DNA from: Thermoplasmata archaeon
GTDB taxonomy: Archaea > Thermoplasmatota > Thermoplasmata > Lutacidiplasmatales > UBA184
Direction: 5' to 3'
NCBI GenBank assembly: GCA_030043865.1
Contig: JASHWZ010000054.1
Location: 1-6,332 of the forward strand
Length of the DNA: 6,332 nt
Within the stretch, counting starts at the first letter, position 1. Every line of letters begins with the position of its first letter. Shown one piece after another: positions 1 to 5,930 of the stretch. The position numbers were made by a program, and so were the translations under genes. The notes under the pieces were generated by a model that made no database searches, was not told where the DNA came from, and saw only the letters and a program-made list of their open reading frames with translations.

Positions 1-435
1 CAGTTCATCGACCGGAGCGAGCTCCTGAACCAGTTGGGCATCACCGGCGAGGAGCTGATCGAGGTCGGGATCATCGTCGGGACCGACTTCAACGACGGGG
101 CGGCCGGCTACGGTCCGAAGAAGGCGCTCAAGCTCGCGCAGGAGCACCTCGGCTTCCGGGCGACGATGGAGAAGGTCGGGATCGACTCCACCGAGGCCGA
201 GGAGGTCGCGGAGATCTTCCGACACCCGCTTGCGAGCGACGTCACGACGCCGTCGTTCGGGCCGGTCGACGAGGACGCGGTGCGCCGGCTCCTGGTCGAT
301 GGGCACGGCTTCGCCGAGGAGCGGGTCCGGGCCGCGGTCGCCCGGGCGCGTCGTCGACCCGCGGCCGGCGCCACCCCGACCGAGGTCCGCGGACACCAGA
401 CACTGCTGGAAACGTTCGGGGGTCCACCGGAATGA
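1..435 (+). CDS. fen: Flap endonuclease 1 (FEN-1), C-terminal part, cut by left edge
   Basis: Structure-specific 5' nuclease that removes 5' flaps during Okazaki fragment maturation and base excision repair, working with the PCNA clamp. The frame is open from base 1, so the visible 144 residues are the C-terminal part of a protein that is usually about 340 residues long. Seen: the motif GTDFNDGAAGYGPKKAL at visible residues 27-43. It carries the conserved metal-binding Asp (visible D29, matching D233 of human FEN1) and the Gly-rich helix-hairpin-helix that holds the duplex. The C-terminal tail is basic and Ala/Arg-rich. It ends in QTLLETFG (visible 133-140), which fits a PCNA-interacting (PIP) box with Q, L and F in place but Gly where the second aromatic is usual. 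The N-terminal nuclease motifs lie outside the window. The TGA stop overlaps the ATG of the next gene (ATGA), so coupled translation is likely. The family assignment is firm. Confidence 0.93.
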   Translation, partial: QFIDRSELLNQLGITGEELIEVGIIVGTDFNDGAAGYGPKKALKLAQEHLGFRATMEKVGIDSTEAEEVAEIFRHPLASDVTTPSFGPVDEDAVRRLLVDGHGFAEERVRAAVARARRRPAAGATPTEVRGHQTLLETFGGPPE

Positions 436-1907
436 GCCTCTACGAGTGCGTGCCGAACTTTTCCGAGGGACGCGATGCGGCGCGGGTCCAGCGCCTCGCG
501 GCCGCCGCCCGCGCTGTGGCCGGGGTCACGGTGCTCGACGTCGAGTCCGACGCCGCCCACCACCGGTCGGTGATCACCCTGGTCGGAGCGGGCGAGCCGC
601 TGCTCGACGCCGTGTTCCAGATGATGACGGTCGCGACCCGCGAGATCGACCTTACGAAGCATCACGGTGAGCACCCTCGGATGGGCGCGACCGATGTGGT
701 TCCGTTCGTGCCGCTGGGCGACTCCACGATGGCGGACGCCGTCCGGCTCGCCGAGCGCCTCGCGGCCCGGGTCGGCAAGGAACTCGAGATACCGGTCTAC
801 CTCTACGCCGCCGCGGCCCGTCGGCCCGAGCGTGCCGACCTCGCGAAGGTGCGGGAGGGTCAGTTCGAGGGGATCCGGGAGACGATCGGCACCGACCCGA
901 CGCGGGCGCCGGACTTCGGCCCCGCGAAGGTCCACCCGACCGCTGGCGCGGTGGCGATCGGCGCGCGGCCCGTGCTGATCGCGTACAACGCTTACCTGAC
1001 GACCCCCGACGTCTCCGTCGCGAAGCGGATCGCCAAGGCGGTCCGAGCGCGTGATGGGGGTCTTCCGGAGGTGAAGGCGCTCGGCTTCGAGATCCCGGAT
1101 CGCCATCGAGCCCAGGTGTCAATGAACCTGACCGACTACCGGAAGACGCCGATCCACCGGGCGCTCGAGGCGGTGCGACGAGAGGCGCAGCGGTACGGCG
1201 TCGGCATCGAGGAATCGGAGATCGTCGGCCTCGTGCCGGAGGACGCGCTGTTCGATGCCGCGGAGTACTACCTCCAACTGCACGGATTCCGCCGCGACGC
1301 CGTGCTCGAGCGCCGAGTACGGGCGGTGGAGGCCGCGGCGAAGGGTGGGGAGACCCTCGCCGGCTTCACCGACCGGCTCGCCGCCCGGACTCCCACGCCG
1401 GGCGGGGGCAGCGCGGCCGCCGCGTCGGGAGCGCTTGCCGGCGCTCTGGGGGAGATGGTGCTCGCTTACTCCATCGACCCGAAAGCGCCGGACGCGGCGC
1501 TCGCAGAGATACGGGACGCGCTCACCGCGGGCCGGCGCCGGTTCCTTTCGCTCGTTGTCGAGGACTCGGCGGCGTACGAGTCGGTCCGCTCGGCCCGACG
1601 CGCTCGGAAGGACCGGCCAGGGGATGCCCCGACCGAGGCGGCGTACCTGACGGCGGTCCGGGGGGCAGCGGCGGTCCCGCTGGAGACGGCCCGTCTTGCC
1701 CAGGAGCTCGCGGTCCGTCTCGAGTCGATCCGTGGCCGGACCAAGCTCGCGCTCGCGAGCGACCTCGTGACGGCCCTTGCCCTGTTCCGGGCCGCGACGG
1801 AGGGAGCGCTCGCGAACGTCGCGACGAACCTCGACGACCTTCGGGCGGCCGGTGCGCCGACGGCCGAAGTTGAGGCCGAGCTCGCGCGCCTCCGTCCGAA
1901 GGGGTAG
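432..1907 (+). CDS. Bifunctional glutamate formimidoyltransferase / formimidoyl-THF cyclodeaminase (FTCD-type fusion)
   Basis: Last step of folate-linked histidine degradation. The N-terminal part moves the formimino group from N-formimino-L-glutamate to tetrahydrofolate; the C-terminal part cyclises the product to methenyl-THF and releases ammonia. Expected in the cytosol. Seen: residues 1-290 are a formiminotransferase, with the start MSLYECVPNFSEGRD, the signature HHGEHPRMGATD (77-88; H81 aligns with the catalytic His82 of pig FTCD) and the FGPAKVHPTAGAVAIGAR block (162-179). After a short linker, residues 307-491 are a cyclodeaminase with the PTPGGGSAAA loop (321-330), an Ala-rich helical body, an SD pair (443-444) and NVATNL (462-467). 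At 491 residues it is shorter than mammalian FTCD (541), mainly in the second half. The Asn-rich stretch usually found before SD reads GRTKLA here, so cyclodeaminase activity is less certain than transferase activity. The start overlaps the fen stop by 4 bases. No hutH, hutU or hutI is visible. Confidence 0.92.
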   Translation: MSLYECVPNFSEGRDAARVQRLAAAARAVAGVTVLDVESDAAHHRSVITLVGAGEPLLDAVFQMMTVATREIDLTKHHGEHPRMGATDVVPFVPLGDSTMADAVRLAERLAARVGKELEIPVYLYAAAARRPERADLAKVREGQFEGIRETIGTDPTRAPDFGPAKVHPTAGAVAIGARPVLIAYNAYLTTPDVSVAKRIAKAVRARDGGLPEVKALGFEIPDRHRAQVSMNLTDYRKTPIHRALEAVRREAQRYGVGIEESEIVGLVPEDALFDAAEYYLQLHGFRRDAVLERRVRAVEAAAKGGETLAGFTDRLAARTPTPGGGSAAAASGALAGALGEMVLAYSIDPKAPDAALAEIRDALTAGRRRFLSLVVEDSAAYESVRSARRARKDRPGDAPTEAAYLTAVRGAAAVPLETARLAQELAVRLESIRGRTKLALASDLVTALALFRAATEGALANVATNLDDLRAAGAPTAEVEAELARLRPKG

Positions 1908-1912
1908 CGGGT

Positions 1913-2605
1913 GTGCCCGACCCTCCCGAAGCGGAGCACGCCGTCCGGCCCGCGGTCTGGGTCAACTGCGCAGTCTCGGTGGACGGGCGGCTCGCCTATG
2001 CGGGCGGTCGTCGCGCACGCCTCTCCTCGGCGGAGGACCTCCAGAGGGTCCAAAAGCTACGGGCCAACTCGGACGCCATCCTCGTCGGCGTCGGGACCGT
2101 GATTCACGACGACCCGTCGCTCCGGGTCCATTGGGACCTCCTCGGCCAGCCTCCCGGACGGTCGCCGACGCGGGTGATCGTCGACTCGTCCGGACGCACG
2201 CCCTCGACCGCGCGGGTCCTCGATGGGTCGGCGCCGACGATCGTGGCCACCTCGGAACGGTGCAGCCGCACGTTCCCGTCGGGCATAGAGGTAGTCGTCG
2301 CGGGCGCCACGCGGGTCGACTTGGCCAAGCTGTTCCTCCGCCTTCACGAGCTCGGGGTCCGACGGCTGATGGTGGAAGGCGGGGGGGAGATCCTCGCGAG
2401 CGTCCTGCGCGGGGGACTCTACGACCGGCTCACGATCTACTACGCGCCCGTCCTGATCGGCGGGGTATCCGCCCCGCCGCTCGCGCGAGGCGATGACCCC
2501 GTGGACCCGGAGAGCGTTACACCTCTGCGACTCGTCTCAATTGAGCCGACCGGAGAAGGGTACGTCGCGACGTACGTCCCAGCGACCCGAACCGAATTGC
2601 AATGA
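1913..2605 (+). CDS. arfC: 2,5-diamino-6-ribosylamino-4(3H)-pyrimidinone 5'-phosphate reductase (riboflavin synthesis)
   Basis: Reduces the ribosyl side chain of the riboflavin precursor to ribityl with NAD(P)H. In archaea and fungi this happens before deamination. The 230 residues match the RibD C-terminal / dihydrofolate-reductase-like fold with no deaminase domain fused, and the length is close to that of the Methanocaldococcus enzyme. Seen: NCAVSVDGRLA (18-28) for substrate and cofactor binding, LRANSDAILVGVGTVIHDDPSL (49-70), PTRVIVDSSGRTP (85-97), the Gly-rich nucleotide loop VEGGGE (154-159) and APVLIGG (178-184). GTG at 1913 is chosen because no ATG, GTG or TTG occurs in frame between it and the first conserved strand. 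It follows the FTCD stop by 5 bases, so the two genes are probably co-transcribed. The other riboflavin genes are not in the window. A bacterial-type RibD reductase half acting after deamination is the alternative, but that form is normally fused to a deaminase. Confidence 0.88.
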   Translation: MPDPPEAEHAVRPAVWVNCAVSVDGRLAYAGGRRARLSSAEDLQRVQKLRANSDAILVGVGTVIHDDPSLRVHWDLLGQPPGRSPTRVIVDSSGRTPSTARVLDGSAPTIVATSERCSRTFPSGIEVVVAGATRVDLAKLFLRLHELGVRRLMVEGGGEILASVLRGGLYDRLTIYYAPVLIGGVSAPPLARGDDPVDPESVTPLRLVSIEPTGEGYVATYVPATRTELQ

Positions 2606-2733
2606 ATTGGCCCGTGCGCCATCCGCTTCAAGATACACGATCGCTCTCGATCAAGGTGTGCCTCGCCGAACTCGGGACGCACCGTGCGCGCGTCGCCCGA
2701 TCCCGTCCATCAGGCTCGCCCCGGGGGCCCAGG
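2606..2733. other. Convergent intergenic spacer
   Basis: Short spacer between the 3' ends of the riboflavin reductase gene (plus) and the surface protein gene (minus). It holds a weak 5-bp inverted repeat, GATCG at 2639-2643 with CGATC at 2648-2652, and a GC-rich run CCCCGGGGGCCC at 2719-2730 next to the surface protein stop codon. Neither is followed by a T tract, so I do not call a terminator. I see no open frame with a recognisable product. Confidence 0.6.
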
Positions 2734-4566
2734 CTACCGACGGCGCCAGCGAAGATACTGGACCACGCCGACGGTCCCGCCCAGTGCGACGCTTAGGCCT
2801 GTCACCGACAAACCCCACATCCCGACGACCGAAGTCGCGGTGGGAGGTAGTCCGGGACTTCTGGCGGCGTGCATGATATCTTCGACTGGATAGACCTCTA
2901 CGGAGCTGCACTCCGAGCGCGTACTTGCCCCGGTAGATGTTTCCTCCGTGACCGCGAACCCGTAAGTCCGGTAGGCCGACAGGCCAAGGACCGTGAATCT
3001 CGAGGCGTCGGGTCCGGCAAAGTAGGACGCCGAAGCTGGGCCAGCACACGCGCTCGATGCCCAAACGCCGATAGTGCTTCCCAAGTCATCCGCCGATATC
3101 GCCGGTGAATCCGCCCAAGCTACCGTGACCGTGAGTTGCTGCGTAACGGCCACGGAAATCTCGGGGGCCGTCGGTGCCCCTACGAGCCAATAGACGGTGA
3201 GCGTCGACCCGCCTGGTTGCAGGAAGGCCCCGGTCGTGTCGTTCGGACCGACAAATTCGAAGGAGGATGAGGTATCGTTCGGATAGTCGGCAGCGTTGTA
3301 CCCTAAGTCTGCGCTCGTGATGTATTGATTGAGCCAGGCCGAGTTGTTCGCATACACCTCGTCGAGGTCCAAAGGGTCGACGAATAGAGATTGGTGGTCG
3401 GCAGCCCCGTTCGGAGCGGGCTCGGCGGATGAGGAGTTATCGATACCCATGTTGAAACCGTTGAGGTAGAATCCGCCACTATCCGGTATCGCCCCGGATA
3501 TCTCATCGGTCGTCCCCAGAGAGCCAGTTGACTCAACAGACTCCCAAGTGTCCCGGTCGATGTTCGAGTACAACCAAAAGCGCTCGACGTGGTACGTCGC
3601 GTCGGACGTGTAACTCCCATCGTTGGTCGCGATTCCCCAGCCGAGGGTCGTGCCGTTCGGAAGTTCTTCGTAGAAGTAGGCCTGATTGTTCAAGTCGTCC
3701 CCGGTCAAGAACGGGATCGTCTCCGAAACCACTACTCGTTGGGAGAGAGTGTGCGTGGTGTCGTCGAACTGAAATATCCACAGGGCCGCCTCCCCTCCTG
3801 ACTCGCTCACGTTGACGTTCTCGTTCTCCACGACTGTGTTCACCGTCGGATAGTAGTCCCAAGAGTTCCAGCCGACAAACCCATCGTCGAAGGCCTGCGA
3901 TTCCACCGAACCACTTGGCGACCAAATGTTGAGAACATAGATCGTCCCGATTGGTCCCCGGCTTCCGAAGGCGATGTCGCCCTGAAGGTCGCAGACACTG
4001 GCGCTCACTTCGGCGTCATCGGTCCCCACGAATAGGCTCGGAATCGTACTGTTGTGGTTCACGGCGAACGTGTGGTTCGTGAGCCAGTATTCCTCCGCCC
4101 CCATCCCTCCGCTGGGCCACTCTCCCGTCGTGTACAGCATAACGACCTCGCCCGCCGGGTCGATATACGGAAACAATGTCTGCGGTGCGTTCCAGGCCGT
4201 GAGATTGAGCCACCCTGGCTCAATGACCGAGTATGTCGAGGTGTTGAGGTTGTACTGCGCGAGCGCACCGGAAATGTTCAGGTAGTAGGCCATGAGATCC
4301 GGGTTGGACAGATTCGTTGTGACTATGGGGTCGTTGTAGTCGTCTTTCACGACGCGGAATCCGAGCCCGAGGTTGGGGAGACTGTAGTTTTCGAAATCGA
4401 TCTGGTCGCACGAAGTCATCCACGATGGAGCGGCCGACGTAACATTCGGGCACGACAGGGCATCGCTTGAAGGCGTGGGCCCGACCGTACCAATCGCCGC
4501 CGGCGAGAAGAGTGGCAACGCTGCTAAGACGACAAGGCCCGAGATCAGGAGAGCGTGCCAGCCCAT
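2734..4566 (-). CDS. Secreted, membrane-anchored surface protein with Fn3-like domain, function unknown
   Basis: I do not recognise a specific family. Seen in the 610 residues: an N-terminal signal peptide (hydrophobic stretch about 5-25, probable cleavage after the Ala/Gly region); a long acidic ectodomain rich in Asn, Ser, Thr, Tyr and Trp with 14 N-x-S/T sequons, all between residues 41 and 444; an Fn3-like beta-sandwich at about 465-560 beginning APTAPEISVAV; a C-terminal transmembrane helix at about 578-604; and a basic cytoplasmic end YLRWRRR. Five Cys are present (39, 53, 192, 507, 553); C39/C53 and C507/C553 could form disulfides. The layout fits an exported N-glycosylated archaeal cell-surface protein; an adhesin, solute-binding or envelope role is only inference. 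ATG at 4566 is the only ATG, GTG or TTG start before the in-frame stop at 4639-4641, and GGAG (minus strand, 4572-4575) sits 5 bases upstream. G+C is clearly lower than in the neighbours, which may mean transfer or different codon selection. Confidence 0.85.
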   Translation of the reverse strand: MGWHALLISGLVVLAALPLFSPAAIGTVGPTPSSDALSCPNVTSAAPSWMTSCDQIDFENYSLPNLGLGFRVVKDDYNDPIVTTNLSNPDLMAYYLNISGALAQYNLNTSTYSVIEPGWLNLTAWNAPQTLFPYIDPAGEVVMLYTTGEWPSGGMGAEEYWLTNHTFAVNHNSTIPSLFVGTDDAEVSASVCDLQGDIAFGSRGPIGTIYVLNIWSPSGSVESQAFDDGFVGWNSWDYYPTVNTVVENENVNVSESGGEAALWIFQFDDTTHTLSQRVVVSETIPFLTGDDLNNQAYFYEELPNGTTLGWGIATNDGSYTSDATYHVERFWLYSNIDRDTWESVESTGSLGTTDEISGAIPDSGGFYLNGFNMGIDNSSSAEPAPNGAADHQSLFVDPLDLDEVYANNSAWLNQYITSADLGYNAADYPNDTSSSFEFVGPNDTTGAFLQPGGSTLTVYWLVGAPTAPEISVAVTQQLTVTVAWADSPAISADDLGSTIGVWASSACAGPASASYFAGPDASRFTVLGLSAYRTYGFAVTEETSTGASTRSECSSVEVYPVEDIMHAARSPGLPPTATSVVGMWGLSVTGLSVALGGTVGVVQYLRWRRR

Positions 4567-4578
4567 TGGGTCTCCGGG

Positions 4579-4631
4579 AACTCCGCAACCCGTCGACTCC
4601 CACGACTGCCAGCGAGGTCTATCGCGGAGTT
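4579..4631 (-). promoter_or_regulatory. Inverted repeat in the presumed leader of the surface protein gene
   Basis: AACTCCGC at 4579-4586 is the exact reverse complement of GCGGAGTT at 4624-4631. In a minus-strand transcript the two arms could form an 8-bp stem with a 37-base loop, and the stem ends 3 bases before the GGAG ribosome site of the surface protein gene. This could affect ribosome access. The large loop makes chance complementarity possible. Confidence 0.3.
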
Positions 4632-4667
4632 GTCGGGGCTAAGAGTCGAGAAAAAACTGTTGCGCGC

Positions 4668-4676
4668 GGTTTATCC
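4668..4676. promoter_or_regulatory. Possible TATA-like element
   Basis: GGTTTATCC stands out as AT-rich within very GC-rich DNA and sits beside an A tract (4651-4656). Read on the plus strand, TTTATCC resembles an archaeal TATA box and would place a start about 25 bases downstream, near 4698, inside the hairpin at 4692-4738. Read on the minus strand (GGATAAACC) it would give the surface protein gene a leader of roughly 75-80 bases. Direction and use cannot be decided from sequence alone. Confidence 0.25.
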
Positions 4677-4691
4677 ACTTTGCGGGGCAGG

Positions 4692-4738
4692 CGGTGCCCA
4701 TCTCGAAACGGGCCTCCCGTTTTCGAGCCGTGGGACCG
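4692..4738. repeat. Long imperfect inverted repeat / hairpin
   Basis: Core: CTCGAAACGGG (4702-4712), loop CCT (4713-4715), CCCGTTTTCGAG (4716-4727), giving 11 pairs with one bulged base. The pairing resumes outside a small internal loop (T4701 against 4728-4730): CCCA 4697-4700 with TGGG 4731-4734, then, past bulged G4696, CGGT 4692-4695 with ACCG 4735-4738. That is 19 pairs in total. No T tract follows on either strand and the flanking genes diverge, so a normal terminator is unlikely. It could be a structured leader RNA, a regulator site, a small RNA or a repeat-family member. Confidence 0.6.
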
Positions 4739-4871
4739 TGACGCCCTCAGGCCTCCGAACCCTAGTTCGTGTTTCTAGCCGTGCGCAACCGATTGGTCGA
4801 GGAGGGGCGAGTCTTCTTGACGGCTCGTTCGAAAATCCTCCGCGGTCCCGGGGCCCCCTCGGCGAACCTCG

Positions 4872-4885
4872 CGGGTGCGCACCCG
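4872..4885. promoter_or_regulatory. Perfect 14-bp palindrome upstream of the FAH-family gene
   Basis: CGGGTGCGCACCCG is a perfect two-fold palindrome centred about 47 bases before the FAH start codon, next to GTTAAG (4885-4890), the most AT-rich short stretch near that start. The position suits an operator for a dimeric repressor close to a promoter. High local G+C raises the chance of accidental palindromes, so the role is tentative. Confidence 0.35.
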
Positions 4886-4925
4886 TTAAGCCCGACGGCG
4901 ACTCCCCGCCGCCCGAGGCGCCCCG

Positions 4926-5930
4926 ATGAAGCTGGTCCACTTCACGCTCGCCGACCAGTTCCACTTCGGGATGATGACGGACGCCAACGAGTTCATCGAC
5001 CTCGACACGGCCTGCCGCGATTACTTCGGCGTCAATCCTGTGAAGGGAGCGGACCCGAGCCGCTTCCGCGACATGCAGCAGTTCTTCCAGGGCGGGGCCG
5101 AGTCGGTCCAGATTACGAAGAAGATCCTCGAGTACATCGACCGGCGGCGGAAGATGGGGTGGACGCCGCGCGCGGCGACGGGTGCGCGGTTCCTCTTCAA
5201 GCCGGAAGAGGGGATCAAGCTGCTCGCCCCGGTCGTGCGGACCGCAAAGGTCTACTGCCTCGCGGGGAACTCGCGCAGCCACCTCACCGAGCAGAAGAAG
5301 GAGCTGCCGAAGCAGCCGTACGTTTTCACCCGGTTCTTCAACAGCCTCGTCGGACCGAGCGAGTCGCTCGTGCTGAACCCCGCGGGCACCTTCCCGGACG
5401 TGGAGCTCGAGCTCGCGGCCGTGATCGGCCAGCACGGTAAGCACATCCCCGAAGCGAAGGCGATGGAGTACGTCGCGGGCTACACGGTCGCGTTCGACAT
5501 GGGCTACCGCGACCTTCAGTACCCCGCGGGCGGACCGATCGACTGGGTGATGGGCAAGGGGTTCGACGCGACCATGGCCGTCGGGCCGTGGGTCGTTCCG
5601 AAGGAAGAGGTCGGCGACGTCTACCCGCTCCGGATGGAGCTCAAGGTGAACGGGACCGTGCGCCAGGCCGGCGACACGAACGACTACGTCTTCCGGATAC
5701 CCCAGATCCTCGCCCACCTCTCGACCGGTATCTCGCTCGAGCCGGGCGACCTGATCTCCTTGGGGAGCCTGGGCGGAGTGCCCGGCTTCGAGTTCGGGAA
5801 CGAGAGCCGAAAGCTGAAGGCCGGGGACTCCGTCGAAGGCGCGATCGAGAAGATCGGGCGGCTCGTGTCGACCGTCAAGGCCGAAGCGAAGCCTCTCCCC
5901 GTAGTACCAGGAACAGCGCCTGCGACGTAG
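4926..5930 (+). CDS. Fumarylacetoacetate hydrolase (FAH) family enzyme, substrate unknown
   Basis: Metal-dependent enzyme of the FAH superfamily, which includes acylpyruvases, oxaloacetate decarboxylases, HHDD isomerases and 2-keto-3-deoxy-sugar-acid dehydratases. Seen in 334 residues: an N-terminal region of about 105 residues, partly helical and charged (45-80); AGNSRSHLTEQ (113-123), with H119 and E122 matching the catalytic His-Glu dyad of FAHD1; PDVELELAAVIG (157-168), with metal ligands E160 and E162; VAGYTVAFDMGYRDLQ (183-198), with the third ligand D191; KGFDATMAVGPW (211-222), with conserved K211; VNGTVRQAGDT (241-251); and LEPGDLISLGSLGGVPGF (271-288), where most relatives have TGTPxGVG. 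The long N-terminal part and altered last loop recall archaeal sugar-acid dehydratases such as Sulfolobus 2-keto-3-deoxyarabinonate dehydratase, but the substrate cannot be read from sequence. GAGG 7 bases before the ATG supports the start. The 3' end overlaps priS by 56 bases. Confidence 0.88.
   Translation: MKLVHFTLADQFHFGMMTDANEFIDLDTACRDYFGVNPVKGADPSRFRDMQQFFQGGAESVQITKKILEYIDRRRKMGWTPRAATGARFLFKPEEGIKLLAPVVRTAKVYCLAGNSRSHLTEQKKELPKQPYVFTRFFNSLVGPSESLVLNPAGTFPDVELELAAVIGQHGKHIPEAKAMEYVAGYTVAFDMGYRDLQYPAGGPIDWVMGKGFDATMAVGPWVVPKEEVGDVYPLRMELKVNGTVRQAGDTNDYVFRIPQILAHLSTGISLEPGDLISLGSLGGVPGFEFGNESRKLKAGDSVEGAIEKIGRLVSTVKAEAKPLPVVPGTAPAT

Larger units (their letters stand above)
4567..4925. 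other. 359-base divergent intergenic region
   Basis: Separates the surface protein gene (minus) from the FAH-family gene (plus), so it should hold the promoters of both. From left to right I see: a GGAG ribosome site for the minus gene (4572-4575); an 8-bp inverted repeat (4579-4586 with 4624-4631); an A tract at 4651-4656; a TATA-like GGTTTATCC (4668-4676); a long imperfect hairpin (4692-4738); a perfect 14-bp palindrome (4872-4885); and GAGG (4915-4918), 7 bases before the FAH ATG. I found no convincing small protein gene or tRNA here. Confidence 0.7.

Noticed and set aside
108..1106. Long open frame on the minus strand opposite fen and FTCD
   Set aside because: It is rich in Arg, Gly and His with no recognisable motif, and it is opposite two firmly identified genes. 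This is typical of GC-rich shadow frames.
2639..2652. Terminator for the riboflavin reductase gene
   Set aside because: There are only 5 base pairs and no T-rich tail.
2719..2736. Terminator hairpin at the end of the surface protein gene
   Set aside because: The GC run can pair only with itself over a few bases with no proper loop, and no T tract follows on the minus strand.
4692..4738. Rho-independent-type terminator
   Set aside because: No T tract follows on either strand and both flanking genes are transcribed away from it.
4822..4850. tRNA-like GTTCGAA string (T-arm / B-box look)
   Set aside because: The flanks do not form the 5-bp T stem, and no acceptor stem, anticodon arm or D arm can be placed around it.
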